Shown: positions 42,299 to 52,279, counted from the first letter of the stretch. The stretch is DNA of 64,000 nucleotides from JACKBC01 sp041391125 (GCA_041391125.1 JAWKON010000021.1:1-64000), one strand, 5' to 3'. Notes: generated by a model from the sequence alone, not told the origin. Program-made: numbers and translations.

Positions 42299-43195
42299 TT
42301 AATTGCCCCCAGCATCCTGCGCCAGCGCAATCGCCCCTAAAACTCCGGCGCGCCCACCCAGCGCCGGCGGCACAATATAGCGGTCCAATTCCTGCATAAT
42401 CTGCGGCATCTGAATATAGCTGTTGAGCAGCGTCTGCACCTCTGTGCGCATCAGCGGAAATAGCTGCGCTTGATCCATGACGCCGCCGCCCATGATGATG
42501 CGCTGCGGCGAAAGCGTGGTGATAATGTTCATGAGTCCCAGCGCCAGATAGTGCGCCTCCAGGCGCCAGGCCGGATGATCGGGCGGCAGCGTGGTTGGGT
42601 CCACTTGCCAGCGCCCGTGCAGCGCCGGACCGGCCGCCAACCCCTCCCAGCAGTCGCCGTGATAAGGACAATAGCCGCCATACGGGTCGGCTTCCCAATC
42701 GTGGGGGACCAGCATGTGGCCCATTTCGGGGTGCATCATGCCGTGCAGCAGCTTGCCGTTGACCATGCCGCCGCCGCCCAATCCCGTACCCACCGTGAGA
42801 TACACAAAAGTATCCAGCCCCTGCGCCGCGCCCCAGCGGTGTTCACCCAAAGCCGCGCCGTTAACGTCGGTGTCGAAGCCCACGGGCAGATTGAGCGCAT
42901 CGCGCACGGCGCCGGCCAGGTTGGTGTGCGCCCAGCCCGGCTTGGGTGTGGTGGTGACGTAGCCCCACGTGGGCGAATTGGGTTCGGGATCCACCGGGCC
43001 AAAGGAGGCAATGCCAATGGCGGATAGCGGCGCTTGCGCCTGCTGTTGTCGAAAAAAATTAATGGCCTGCCCGATGGCGTCTTGGGGCGATTGGGTGGTG
43101 GGGAAGCGAATTTCGGCCCGCATATCATCGGGACCTGAGCCCACGGCGCACACAAACTTGGTGCCGCCCGCTTCAATTCCGCCGTAAAGTGGCAT
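42299..43195 (-). CDS. ROK-family sugar kinase (fructokinase-like)
   Basis: The product has 298 residues with an intact frame. It shows the ATP loop GIEAGGTKFVCAVG, the catalytic Asp in GFDTDVNGAALGE, VYLTVGTGLGGGGMVNGK, and the ROK zinc motif in HPEMGHMLVPHDW with GYCPYHGDCWEG (His-Cys-His-Cys). The EMGH and CPYHGDCWE pattern is that of BsFRK/GmuE fructokinases. It phosphorylates a hexose with ATP. Its start lies just after a GGGAGTA palindrome (43214-43296). An FGGY kinase lies 3.4 kb away. Confidence 0.88.
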   Translation of the reverse strand: MPLYGGIEAGGTKFVCAVGSGPDDMRAEIRFPTTQSPQDAIGQAINFFRQQQAQAPLSAIGIASFGPVDPEPNSPTWGYVTTTPKPGWAHTNLAGAVRDALNLPVGFDTDVNGAALGEHRWGAAQGLDTFVYLTVGTGLGGGGMVNGKLLHGMMHPEMGHMLVPHDWEADPYGGYCPYHGDCWEGLAAGPALHGRWQVDPTTLPPDHPAWRLEAHYLALGLMNIITTLSPQRIIMGGGVMDQAQLFPLMRTEVQTLLNSYIQMPQIMQELDRYIVPPALGGRAGVLGAIALAQDAGGN

Positions 43196-43213
43196 GGATG
43201 GGTTCCTTTCTGG

Positions 43214-43296
43214 TTAGGGAAGGGGATTGGGAGTAGGGATTGGGAAGTAGGGATTAGGCGAGTGCTTCCTCCCTACTCCCTACTCCCTACTTCCCC
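43214..43296. repeat. GGGAGTA/GGGATT heptamer palindrome at a gene 3' end
   Basis: Left array GGGAGTAGGGATTGGGAAGT (43229 onward) faces right array CTCCCTACTCCCTACTTCCC (ending 43294). The TAG stop of the Fe-S gene (43287-43289) lies in the right array. The unit matches 20722-20801, 54810-54846 and the remnants at 63031-63240. Confidence 0.7.
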
Positions 43297-44594
43297 GATT
43301 TCATAAAGCTCATAATCAACGTGCGCACGCGCTGGCGCAACTGTTCGCGTTCGCCGGTCCACCAGGATTGGGGCTTCATGCGTTGGCCAAAGCCCATGCG
43401 GGCGTCCAGCGCTAACATGAAGTGGCGCAGACGGGTGCCGGCCAGCGTGCGGCCCAGCCGGTTCCACCATTTGGTGTAGTCTTTGTTATAGGGGCAGACG
43501 CGGATGCAGATGGAGCAGTCGGAGTTTTGGGCGGCCCAGTAGCCAAAGCACTTTTCGCCATCCACCGACCATTTGCGCACGCCCTGAATGTTGGACTGAT
43601 TGTAGACTTCCGCCGAGGGCGCTCCCGCTGGAATGGCTTTGACCGGACAGCTATTGGCGCAGCGGCGGCAGCTTGCGCAAAATTCGCGCACGCCAAAGTG
43701 GATGGGCGCATCGTGGGCCAGCGGCATGTCGGTGAAAATTTTGCCCAGCCGCACGCGCGGGCCAAACTCTTTGGTGATCAGCAGCCCCAATCGCCCGTAT
43801 TCACCCAGCCCGGCTTTGATGGCCAGCGGAATGGCCAGCGCGGTGTCGTTCATGCTGGCAATGGCGTTGTAGCCCAAGTTGCGAATGTATTGGGCAATGG
43901 AGAGCACCACCAGTGCATCGTGTGAATAGCCCAGACCGGTGGCGGCGCCGCTCAGCGCTGAGGGCACCGTGCGGATCAGGTCGTAGTCCATGGATTGGGC
44001 GGTGACGATGACGTTGGTCAGCCCCTCGGGAATCTCCTGCGGCTTGGCGCGCTGGCTCATGTCGCTGAACTTTTGCACATACATCCAGCGCGCATCATAG
44101 CCGGTGACGCCCACCAGATCGGCGCCGAAGCCCTTGGCCACGCGCTTAATTTCCGCAGCCGCCTCGGCGGGCGTCCCCACATCGAGCCGGTTTTGAGACA
44201 CGTCGCGGTAGAGCGAAAATTCGTCAGAAAAGCCCTCGCGCCGGTCCTGCTCTTCCTTGAGTTCGGTGAAGATGTCGCTCACGTGCCAGGCGGCGTTGCG
44301 CAGCGCGTAATCTTTTTGCGTAAAACCCTCGGCCTTGCGCCAGCTTTTGAGCGGCTCGCGATAGGTGGCGTAAAAGAGCTGCGCCTTTTCGCTGCGAATG
44401 CGTTCATCCCACCAGGAGCGGCGGAAAACGTCATCTTTTTGATGAAAGCGTGCAAAGGTGTCGAGCAGCTCAAAACCGGCGGCGGCATCGTTGTGATCGC
44501 AGATCAATTCGGAAAGGGGAACAAAGTTGGACCGGTTCATATCTGTGTAGGCTTCCGGTAATGCAGCGTCGGCTTCTGATAATAATGTGGCCAT
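43287..44594 (-). CDS. Reductive-dehalogenase-like 4Fe-4S protein without Tat signal
   Basis: The product has 435 residues. The central part resembles RdhA reductive dehalogenases: YNAIASMNDTALAIPLAIKA, then GEYGRLGLLITKEFGPRVRL, then two ferredoxin clusters FCASCRRCANSCPVKAI and CSICIRVCPYNK. RdhA enzymes use a corrinoid and two Fe-S clusters to remove halogens. This protein lacks the twin-arginine signal and no RdhB anchor gene is near, so it would be cytoplasmic. QueG (epoxyqueuosine reductase) is a smaller relative; the length and the LGYNA...LGLLITKEFGP block favour the RdhA side. Activity on halogenated compounds is unproven. Its TAG stop lies in a repeat array. Confidence 0.65.
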   Translation of the reverse strand: MATLLSEADAALPEAYTDMNRSNFVPLSELICDHNDAAAGFELLDTFARFHQKDDVFRRSWWDERIRSEKAQLFYATYREPLKSWRKAEGFTQKDYALRNAAWHVSDIFTELKEEQDRREGFSDEFSLYRDVSQNRLDVGTPAEAAAEIKRVAKGFGADLVGVTGYDARWMYVQKFSDMSQRAKPQEIPEGLTNVIVTAQSMDYDLIRTVPSALSGAATGLGYSHDALVVLSIAQYIRNLGYNAIASMNDTALAIPLAIKAGLGEYGRLGLLITKEFGPRVRLGKIFTDMPLAHDAPIHFGVREFCASCRRCANSCPVKAIPAGAPSAEVYNQSNIQGVRKWSVDGEKCFGYWAAQNSDCSICIRVCPYNKDYTKWWNRLGRTLAGTRLRHFMLALDARMGFGQRMKPQSWWTGEREQLRQRVRTLIMSFMKSGK

Positions 44595-44877
44595 ATTAAT
44601 GCAGTTCTGGTGGATTGGCAGAGTGCTAATATCAGTGTCACACTATTTTACCACACTAACCCATAAAAAAAGGCTCTCTGAATCTGCTCTCGGCGCGTTT
44701 GCGCGATGAGCTTCAGAAAGCCTATGTATATTCAGTTTGTAAGTCCTAAGCCGCGACAAGTCTGTCGTTAGAAGCGCTAGTAGACTGCGGCTCAAATAGA
44801 CCCATAGATTAGGTGCGACTTAGAAACCGAGTTTTTGCCGGTTTCTCGAACCCTTGGCTTATTTATGCCGTCATGTC
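44595..44877. other. Intergenic region with a terminator-like hairpin
   Basis: An imperfect hairpin at 44671-44722 pairs AGGCTCTCTGAA with TTCAGAAAGCC around GCGCGTTTGCGC. It probably ends the small leftward gene at 44878-45096. No other gene is seen. Confidence 0.45.
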
Positions 44878-45096
44878 CTAGGCTGGATGCCCCACAAACG
44901 TCTCATCTGCATCTGGGGCGTTGCGCCGTTCCGAATGTCTGCGTTCGGAAACGCTCGCCGGTTGATAACGCATGTGTGCAGTGGACATCTTTGGCGCGTT
45001 ATGAGAGGACCGGCTGTGTACAACGCAGGCCGCAATGACTATAATTGAACAAATAATGCCGCCAATAACATATACCATTCCAAGGAAGAACAACAT
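44878..45096 (-). CDS. Small single-pass membrane protein
   Basis: The product has 72 residues from ATG 45096, with GAGGAG 5 nt upstream. Residues 2-26 form a membrane helix (GMVYVIGGIICSIIVIAACV) and the rest is a polar, basic-to-acidic tail. It resembles the 82-residue protein at 56483-56731 in length, in the GG(I/V)I-x-S core of the helix and in having long non-coding flanks. I know no family for it. Confidence 0.55.
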   Translation of the reverse strand: MLFFLGMVYVIGGIICSIIVIAACVVHSRSSHNAPKMSTAHMRYQPASVSERRHSERRNAPDADETFVGHPA

Positions 45097-45387
45097 GGTA
45101 ACTCCTCTCAAAACTGAAGGTTAAAACGATAAAACGGAGGATGGTTATAACTTAGTATGTTAAATTCTATGTAAGCAACGGGGAAGAGAGCGAAGCTGAA
45201 TGTAGAATACTACGTAAAATCAGCTTTTTATATAGTACCATAGTACTAGACACCCGGCAAATTACTTAACACGTGAATTAAGGATAATTGCCAAAAGGGG
45301 CGAAATAGGGGCGTATTTCTAAAAAACTCCATAAAAAGCTTGTGAAGAGAATGCCGAGAATTACGGCATAGTTAAGTGCCACATACC
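45097..45387. other. AT-rich intergenic region
   Basis: This is the upstream region of the small membrane protein (minus) and the downstream side of pyrD (minus). A short hairpin ATGCCG / CGGCAT lies at 45351-45369. Nothing else is supported. Confidence 0.35.
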
Positions 45388-46371
45388 TTAATGGGCAATT
45401 GGAACTGGAGGAGGTGACGGTTTTTCCACATATTGTGGCTCACGATGGGCCAGGCCGCGCACATCTTTCCATTGGCTTACACCATGTGTATTAGTCCAAG
45501 CAGTCATTTCATTTACGATCTGCTGAATGGCGTGGGCGCCCCCATAATAGATGGCGCTGCCCACGCCCACCACATCTGCCCCCGCCATGATCATCTCGAC
45601 TGCATCGGCGCCGCTGGTGACGCCGCCGGTGCCAATAATGGGCGTTTCCGGGCATGCCTTACGCACATCATAGACGCACTTGATAGCAATGGGCTTGATG
45701 GCGGGGCCGCTCAAGCCGCCGCTGCGATTGGCCAAAATAGGCTGACCGCTCTCCAGGTCGATAACCATGCCGGGCATGGTGTTGATGACGCAGAGCGCAT
45801 CCGCGCCAGCCTCTACCACGGCGCGCGCAATGCGTGCAATGCTCGGCACATTGGGCGCCAGCTTGATGATGACGGGGATGTCGGTGTGGCGCAGCGCCTG
45901 TTTGACCTGCTGCGTCACCCCGGCGGCGCTTTCAGGGTGGCCCGCAAAGGGTTCGCCAAACTCGCTGCCCACGTTGGGGCATGAAATGTTGACTTCGAGG
46001 AAGTCGGGCGCCGCCTGCGCCACCGTGGCCGCCACCTGTCCGAACTCTTCGTACGTACCCGCAAATATGCTGGCAATCAACGGCACGCCCAATGGCGCCA
46101 GCTCGGTTTTGGCTTTGGCCAATAGTTCCACTTCCGCAGCGGCGCCGGGATTGGCCAGCCCAATGGCGTTGATGAGCCCGCCGCCCCAATCCACGCACGA
46201 TGGATTGACGTGGCCAGCGCGCGGCGTTGGCCCGCAGCTTTTGGCCGTCACCGCCCCGCAGCCGGATTGCGCCGCCCGCGTCAACAAGCTCACCGTTGTC
46301 CCCCAAATGCCGCTGGCCAATACGAGCGGCGTGGGCAACGTGCGGCCAAGAAATGAAACTTGCATGTTCAT
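45388..46371 (-). CDS. pyrD: Dihydroorotate dehydrogenase, class 1 (PyrD)
   Basis: The product has 327 residues from ATG 46371, with AGGAA upstream. It oxidises dihydroorotate to orotate in pyrimidine synthesis, with FMN. Motifs are VLASGIWGTTVSLLTRAA, FLEVNISCPNVGSEFG (with the active-site Cys in class 1 enzymes), ADALCVINTMPGMVID, GGLSGPAIKPIAIKCV and the FMN phosphate loop GTGGVTSGADAVEMI and GVGSAIYYGG. This is the soluble class 1B type, which usually works with PyrK; no pyrK or other pyr genes lie in the window. The C-terminal tail ends in a proline-rich PSPPPVPIAH. Confidence 0.88.
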   Translation of the reverse strand: MNMQVSFLGRTLPTPLVLASGIWGTTVSLLTRAAQSGCGAVTAKSCGPTPRAGHVNPSCVDWGGGLINAIGLANPGAAAEVELLAKAKTELAPLGVPLIASIFAGTYEEFGQVAATVAQAAPDFLEVNISCPNVGSEFGEPFAGHPESAAGVTQQVKQALRHTDIPVIIKLAPNVPSIARIARAVVEAGADALCVINTMPGMVIDLESGQPILANRSGGLSGPAIKPIAIKCVYDVRKACPETPIIGTGGVTSGADAVEMIMAGADVVGVGSAIYYGGAHAIQQIVNEMTAWTNTHGVSQWKDVRGLAHREPQYVEKPSPPPVPIAH

Positions 46372-46444
46372 GGTAGATTCCTGGTTAAGAGGCTCGTGAG
46401 TGTTTGACGTGAATTTGTGAATCTGATAATGTGGGGAAAACTTG

Positions 46445-46580
46445 TTGCGGGTGGCGGGTACTGGCATAGATACCCACTGCGCGGCAAGTATCCATTTTAT
46501 GTTAACCGAAAAAGCGGCTTGCCGCCATGTATGATGCTCAACGAACACCCGCTACCCGCTACTCGCCACCCGCCCCCTTC
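46445..46580. repeat. GGGTGGC/GGGTAGC heptamer palindrome
   Basis: GCGGGTGGCGGGTACTGG on the left (from 46448) is mirrored by ACCCGCTACCCGCTACTCGC on the right (from 46546). It occupies most of the divergent spacer between pyrD and the FGGY kinase. Same design as the GGGAGTA arrays, with a different unit. Confidence 0.55.
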
Positions 46581-46596
46581 ATCCGGAGACTCCAAT

Positions 46597-48131
46597 ATGC
46601 TGCCCCAATGCCTCATCGGCGTCGACATAGGCACTAGCAACATCAAGGCTGTCGCGTTTGGTCTGGATGGCGCGGAATTGCTGATTGAAAGCACGCCCAC
46701 CATTACACACTATCCGGGGCGGACCGCGCCTTTTTGAGCCGGAGGAAATCTGGGACGCCATCTGCCGTGCTGCGCCCATTATGTCACAAATTGGGCGATT
46801 TGGCGCAACCGGCCGCCATTGCGTTTACGAGCATGGGCGAAGCGGCCATCCCGCTGGATGCGCAGGGCCGGCACACTTTCCCGGCCATTGCCTGGTATGA
46901 TCGGCGCACGGCGCCGCAAGTTGAATGGTGGCGCGAGGCCATTGGCGCCGCAGAAACGGCGCAGATCACCGGTCTGCCGCTGAATCCGATTTTTGGCATT
47001 ACCAAATTGCTCTGGATTCGCCAAAACCAGCCCGATGCCTTTGCGCGCACCGTGCGCTGGCTCAACATGGCCGATTATGGCGCGTATCGGCTGTCGGGCG
47101 CGCAGTGTACAGATATGTCGCTGGCCTCGCGCATGTTGGTGCTGGATTTGAAAGAACGGCGCTGGTCAACTCGTCTACTCAATGCACTGGGGCTTTCCGC
47201 CGATCTGCTGGGTGAACTGGTTCCCAGCGGCGTGCAGGTGGGAACAGTTCATGCGGAGGCCGCCGCGCAGACCGGGCTGCCCGTAGGGCTGCCGGTGGTG
47301 AGCGGCGGCCACGATCACATTTGCGGTGCGTTGGCGCTGGGCATCACCGAGCCGGGCGATGTGTTCGACTCCATGGGGACGGCCGAAGGGCTCTTTATTG
47401 CCACCGAACAGCCGGTCCACAACGCGCAGACGATGGCGTCGGGCGTGGGGCAGGGGGTGCACACGCGGGCGGATCGCTATTACGCCATGAGCGGACTCTA
47501 TTTTGCCGGCGGCTGTATCGATTGGGTGCGGCGGCTGCTGCTGGCCTATGCGCCGGACCAGTCGTTTGACAAGCTGATTGAATTGGCCAATGCCGTGCCG
47601 CCCGGCAGCGATGGCGTCACTTTCCTTTCGCACCTGCGCATGGCCAACCCGCCGATTATCGACAGCCATTCGCGCGGCGCGTTTGTGGGGCTTTCCAGCG
47701 ATGCCGGGCCGGGGCATCTGGCGCGCGCCGCCATTGAGGGAGTGGCCTACGAGTATCATTTTGCCTACGAGTCAATTGTGAAAACGTTTGGCCTTACGCC
47801 CGGCCGGCTAATCGTGACCGGCGGCGGCGCCCGCAACCGGCTGCTCTTGCAGATCAAAGCCGCGCTGGTCAACCGGCCGCTGCTGCTGCCCAAGATCAAC
47901 GAAGCCACCTGCCTGGGCGCCGCCATGCTGGCCGGCATTGGCGCCGGTGTATACGCCAGTTTTGAAGACGCCGCCGACCAGGTGCAATTTGAGACGGATG
48001 TGATCGAGCCGGCTGCGCACCTGCATGAAATTTATGCCGCGCGTTTTCAAGAGGTCTATTTGAAGCTATACCCCGCATTGCGCGAGATCAATCGGACGAT
48101 TAGCACGCGCTTTGTGGAGGATAATGCATGA
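46597..48131 (+). CDS. FGGY-family carbohydrate kinase (frameshifted near the start)
   Basis: About 511 residues. ATG 46597 follows GGAG. The ATP loop LIGVDIGTSNIKAVAFGLDG is in the first frame (to about 46735), then EPEEIWDAICRAA is read in a second frame, and from about 46800 the rest is open to 48131: AIAWYDRRTAPQVEWW, GGHDHICGALALGI with the catalytic Asp, MGTAEGLF and VTGGGARNRLLLQIKA. The GGHDH and EP(E)EIW pattern fits sugar kinases of the xylulokinase/gluconokinase kind; the substrate is not decided. Two small shifts within 70 bp look like sequencing errors. Confidence 0.82.
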
Positions 48132-48153
48132 TAGATTATCGATAGGAATAATG

Positions 48154-48184
48154 TAGACGCAAATCTACAATTATCTGCTATAAT
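48154..48184 (+). promoter_or_regulatory. Extended -10 promoter of the signalling operon
   Basis: TGCTATAAT (TATAAT at 48179-48184) with a weak TAGACG 19 nt upstream, about 85 bp before the kinase start. An AAGGAG ribosome-binding site lies at 48258. Confidence 0.5.
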
Positions 48185-48268
48185 AAAAACACCCAATCCA
48201 ATACACCCGACCTGCGCATCAAGTAGAGCAAAACAACCCAACATTGCACACACCCAAGGAGACCGCTC

Positions 48269-51200
48269 ATGCATGCGCTTCCCCCGAACGGGCGCCACGA
48301 GCTGTACCTGCAAAAGGTGAGCCAACAGCTGCTGGCGACCTGGTCTGATCAAAACCCGGCGACGACGCTGCGGTCGACGCTGATCGAAATCTTAGAGCAA
48401 TTGGATCGCGAGGTCTTGCCCGACCTGGCGATTTCGGCTTCTATTTCCATTTTTACGGCCCGCACCAATAGCTTTGCCGTTGGCGAAGCCATCGGCCCCA
48501 TGACCAAATTCTTCCGCGAACACCCTCCCCGCGCCGATGGCACCACCAGCTACGTGACCAAAACCAAAGAGCCGCTCTTTATTGAGGATGTGATGAACTG
48601 GCCGCCAGGCGTGCCGGTGCTGCGTCCGGCGCTATTGGATGAATACAGCATTCGCGCGCTGGCGCACCTGCCGCTATTGGTGGGCAAAGCGGGGCAGGAG
48701 ACCATTGTGGGCGCCCTCTTTGTCTATTTGCCCGTGCAGCACAACTTTAGCGATGAAGAGAAAAGCGCCATCCGCATCTTTGCCGTGCAGGCGGCCATCG
48801 CGGTGCAAAACGCCTGGGTCTATCGCCGCCAATTGCGCGAGCAGGCCGCGCTGCGCGCCATCAGCAGCGCCGCTGCCAACATGGACCCCAACCAGGTTTC
48901 CCACGAGATTGCCCGCCAGGTCGTCGAATTGACCGACGCTGCCTATGCCGTGGTCTTTGCCGCCAATCGCAGCCACCGGCTGCTGGAGACTATGGGGATT
49001 GCCGTGGGGACGGGCAAGGCCAACCCCGGCTCCGAAATTACGCTGGAGCTGGATACGGTCAGCATCAACAGCCACGTTTTTACCACGCGCCAGCCCCGTT
49101 ACGCGCCCGACCTGGCTGCGGAGCCGCTCTATCTGCACTATAAAGAATGGGATGAGGAGACCCGCGCGGCCTATTGCGCCCCGCTGCTGGCGCGCGGGGA
49201 AATTTGGGGTACGCTCTATGTGGCGGGCGATGCCAAAGATAGTTTTGATAGCGAGGATTTGCGTTTTATCGATGAATTGGCGGCCCACGCAGCGGTGGCG
49301 CTGCGCAGCTCCAAGCTGCTCAACGCGGTCATTAGCTTTCAGCAGCAAATCAGCGAAATGCGCACGCTGGCCGAGCAGTTCCAACAGATATGGCAAGAGC
49401 TGGCCGCGTTGGGCTACGATGTGAGCGGCCTTTTTGTGGCGCTCTATGATGCACCGCAGCAGTGGATTCACTTTCCCTATGTGCGCGAGAAGGGCGTGCT
49501 GATCGATGATGATGACCTGCGCAAGACGCCCGGTCAGGTCTATGGCCCGCGGCGGCTGGGCGAGGTGCGCGGGCTGGTGGAATGGGTGCTCTTTCGGCGT
49601 AGCTCTTTGCTGGCGCGCGACTTCCGACGCTCTCGTCATAGCCTGAGCATTGCCCATTCGCAGCGCGAAGATGTGATCTCCGGCGTGGTGGCCCCCATGC
49701 ATCGCCACGGTCAGATCGTGGGCGCCGTCGGGTTGCGCAGCTATGATGAGAGCCGCGTCTTCACCGAATATGACCGGCAGTTTTTGGAGGTGGTGGCCAA
49801 CCACATTGCCGTCATTTTGGCCAATGCCCAGCGCCACAGCGAGGAGGAGCGCCAGCTTCAGTTTCGCCAACGCATCAACCAGTTTCAGTCGCGCATTGTG
49901 GACGCGCTGCCCATTGACGCCCAAGCGCGGCAGATTCAGCTCGAATTGCAGGAATTGGGCATCGATACTAGCGGCTTCTTTATTGCCACTTATGACGAAA
50001 CCGCCGAGCTGATTACGCTGCATGAAGTGTACGAACAGGGCCGGCGCATTCCCGATGCGGAGCGCCAGCCCGGCCACATTCATGCGCCGCGGCGTTTGGG
50101 CGAGCAGGCCGGCATAATCGACTGGCTGATTCGCCACAACAGCGATCTGATCAAAGTGGACGACTTTGACGCCTGGTATGCGCGCGAGCAGATTCACAGC
50201 GTCTTTCGCCAAAATCTGCGCTGTTTTATGGCCGCGCCCATGCGCCGGGGGGACAAGCTGATCGGCGTGATTGGTCTGCGCGGCTACGCACGGCCAGCCA
50301 TGTTTGATGAAAGCCATCAAGAAATGCTGACGGCGCTGGCCGACTACATGGCCACCGTGGTGGAGAACGCCCAGAAACTGGGCAACGCTTTGGCCGAAGC
50401 GCGCTCTTTCAATGCCGAGTTGACGCAGCGTATTGCCGAGCTGGAGGCGGTCAGCACCTTTCAGCGCCAGATCAGCACGCTGGACCGCTTTGAAAAAGAG
50501 ATCACCAATATTTATGAAGAAACCGAAAAGGCCATGCGCGGGGTGGGCATGGACACTAGCTATATGTATCTGGCGCTCTACGATGAAGAGACAGACACCG
50601 TCTCCTGTCCGCTGGTCTATGAACGGGGGCAGCGTCTTTTTGCCGAGCAGATGGGCTATGACCCGGCCTATGCCGAGCGTCCCGTGGGCGCGCGCCGAGA
50701 TTTGACCGATTGGCTGATCATGCATCGCCAACCGCTGCTCTTTGGCAGCGCGGCGGAGATGGCGGCCTGGGTGGCCCATCAGGATGACGTGGAAAAGACG
50801 CCCACGCGCTCGCGCAGCTGGCTGGGCGTACCCATGCAGCATCAGGGCAAGCTGGTGGGCGTGATTGGGTTGCGCCATTTTGAAGAGGACAACAAGTTTA
50901 GCGAGCGCCATCTGGCCATGCTGGAGACCATTGCATCGCAGGCGGCCATTGCGCTTGATAACGCCAAACTGTATGATTCCCAGCAGGAAGAACTGGATCG
51001 TTTTGAAGGGCTCTTTCGGGCCATTCAAACCATTGCTGGGGCCGGTGTGGACACACAAGTCGTGCTGGAGACTATTCTGCAACAGGCCGTCATGGTGACC
51101 GAATCATCTATTGGCGGCATCCAAATTATCGAAGATGGCAAGCTCAATCTGATCGCCTCCTGGCCGACCGATGCGCTGGAACGGCTGCAAAAAGAGCTGG

Positions 51201-52267
51201 GCTCCATTGCGCTCGACGCGCCTAGCATTACCGCCCGCGCCGTGCGCGCCAACCGCTATGAACTGGTGCAGGATGTGGCGCTGGACCCCGATTATCGACC
51301 CGGTATTGAGGGGATGGGGTCGGAATTGGCCGTGGTGCTGCGGCGCGGCGGGCGCGACGAGGGCGAGGCGCTGGGCGTGCTCAATGTGGAACATGCCGCC
51401 ATTGAAGGGCTGGATCACAAAGACCGGCGGCTGCTGATTAGCTTGGCCAATTTGGCGGTCGAGGTGTGGGAAAACGCCCGCCAGTCTGAGCTGCTTCAGC
51501 GCACCAATGCCGTGGCGCTGATGGGGGCGTGGGGCGCCGACATTGTCCACGATGTCAACAACGAGGTGGGGGCCATTCGCCGTGGGCTCTATTTTCTGCG
51601 CCAGCGCGCCGATTTGCCCGCCGATGTCACGCAGAAGCTGCGGGAGATTGATGGCTATGCTGAGTCATTGGCGATGCCGGAGCCGTTGAGTGAAGCCGGT
51701 GAAGGCGGCATTACGCTGGCGCTGCGCAACCCGCCGCTGATCGACCCTGTGATCGGGAGCGCCGCCCGCAACCTGGTCGGGCGCTATCAGCATGTGGACC
51801 TAGACCTGCAGTTGGCTTGCCCGGATGTGCGCGTGAAGATGCATGAAAAGTGGGTGCGGCAGCTTCTGCACCACTTGGTGCGCAACGCGGCCAAAGCGCT
51901 GCGACCGGGCCAACTGCGCGTGCATTTGCAAGTGCGCACGCAACTGAGCACCACGGGTGACAGCGAAATGGTGCATGTGTGGGTGCAAGATGACGGCAAT
52001 GGCGTGCCGCTAGATATTGTCAAGCAGCTCTTTAAAGGGCCGATTCCGCGGCGCCAGCAGCCGGTCGCGCAAAATGGGCAAATTGAATCCCCAGAAGGAC
52101 GCGGTCTGCTGCTGGTGAGCTACATTGTGGAACTGCATGGGGGCGAAATCAAATTGGAACAGAATGCGCCAGGCGCCGGCGCTTGTTTTCGCTTTACGAT
52201 TCCCGTGGCGCGGATGCAGGAAGATACAGGTGAGTTTATGGCGTTGCTGAACCCACCTGAAAGGTGA
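48269..52267 (+). CDS. Multi-GAF sensor histidine kinase
   Basis: The product has 1,332 residues with an intact frame. There are about six GAF-type sensor modules, roughly at residues 20-185, 195-350, 355-525, 535-705, 715-890 and 900-1075; several share the signature 'P(M)xxxGxxxGVIGLR'. The kinase core has the H-box GADIVHDVNNEVGAI with the phosphorylatable His near residue 1093, the N-box LLHHLVRNAAKAL, the G1 box VQDDGNGVP and the G2 box GRGLLLVSYIVELHGG. No membrane helices, so soluble; GAF domains bind cyclic nucleotides, heme or other small ligands. The receiver gene starts 13 bp downstream, giving a two-component operon with unusual downstream genes. Confidence 0.87.
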   Translation: MHALPPNGRHELYLQKVSQQLLATWSDQNPATTLRSTLIEILEQLDREVLPDLAISASISIFTARTNSFAVGEAIGPMTKFFREHPPRADGTTSYVTKTKEPLFIEDVMNWPPGVPVLRPALLDEYSIRALAHLPLLVGKAGQETIVGALFVYLPVQHNFSDEEKSAIRIFAVQAAIAVQNAWVYRRQLREQAALRAISSAAANMDPNQVSHEIARQVVELTDAAYAVVFAANRSHRLLETMGIAVGTGKANPGSEITLELDTVSINSHVFTTRQPRYAPDLAAEPLYLHYKEWDEETRAAYCAPLLARGEIWGTLYVAGDAKDSFDSEDLRFIDELAAHAAVALRSSKLLNAVISFQQQISEMRTLAEQFQQIWQELAALGYDVSGLFVALYDAPQQWIHFPYVREKGVLIDDDDLRKTPGQVYGPRRLGEVRGLVEWVLFRRSSLLARDFRRSRHSLSIAHSQREDVISGVVAPMHRHGQIVGAVGLRSYDESRVFTEYDRQFLEVVANHIAVILANAQRHSEEERQLQFRQRINQFQSRIVDALPIDAQARQIQLELQELGIDTSGFFIATYDETAELITLHEVYEQGRRIPDAERQPGHIHAPRRLGEQAGIIDWLIRHNSDLIKVDDFDAWYAREQIHSVFRQNLRCFMAAPMRRGDKLIGVIGLRGYARPAMFDESHQEMLTALADYMATVVENAQKLGNALAEARSFNAELTQRIAELEAVSTFQRQISTLDRFEKEITNIYEETEKAMRGVGMDTSYMYLALYDEETDTVSCPLVYERGQRLFAEQMGYDPAYAERPVGARRDLTDWLIMHRQPLLFGSAAEMAAWVAHQDDVEKTPTRSRSWLGVPMQHQGKLVGVIGLRHFEEDNKFSERHLAMLETIASQAAIALDNAKLYDSQQEELDRFEGLFRAIQTIAGAGVDTQVVLETILQQAVMVTESSIGGIQIIEDGKLNLIASWPTDALERLQKELGSIALDAPSITARAVRANRYELVQDVALDPDYRPGIEGMGSELAVVLRRGGRDEGEALGVLNVEHAAIEGLDHKDRRLLISLANLAVEVWENARQSELLQRTNAVALMGAWGADIVHDVNNEVGAIRRGLYFLRQRADLPADVTQKLREIDGYAESLAMPEPLSEAGEGGITLALRNPPLIDPVIGSAARNLVGRYQHVDLDLQLACPDVRVKMHEKWVRQLLHHLVRNAAKALRPGQLRVHLQVRTQLSTTGDSEMVHVWVQDDGNGVPLDIVKQLFKGPIPRRQQPVAQNGQIESPEGRGLLLVSYIVELHGGEIKLEQNAPGAGACFRFTIPVARMQEDTGEFMALLNPPER

Positions 52268-52279
52268 GCCGCATAACAT

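Noticed and set aside
43214..43296. Possible CRISPR array
   Set aside because: The repeats are 7-nt tandem units in mirror arrangement without unique spacers; no cas genes.
44835..45038. 67-codon plus-strand frame opposite the small membrane protein
   Set aside because: No ribosome-binding site and no domain; the minus-strand gene has a strong site and a membrane helix.
48674..51082. 802-codon open frame on the minus strand
   Set aside because: Antisense to the intact GAF-kinase gene; low-complexity His/Arg/Gly sequence.
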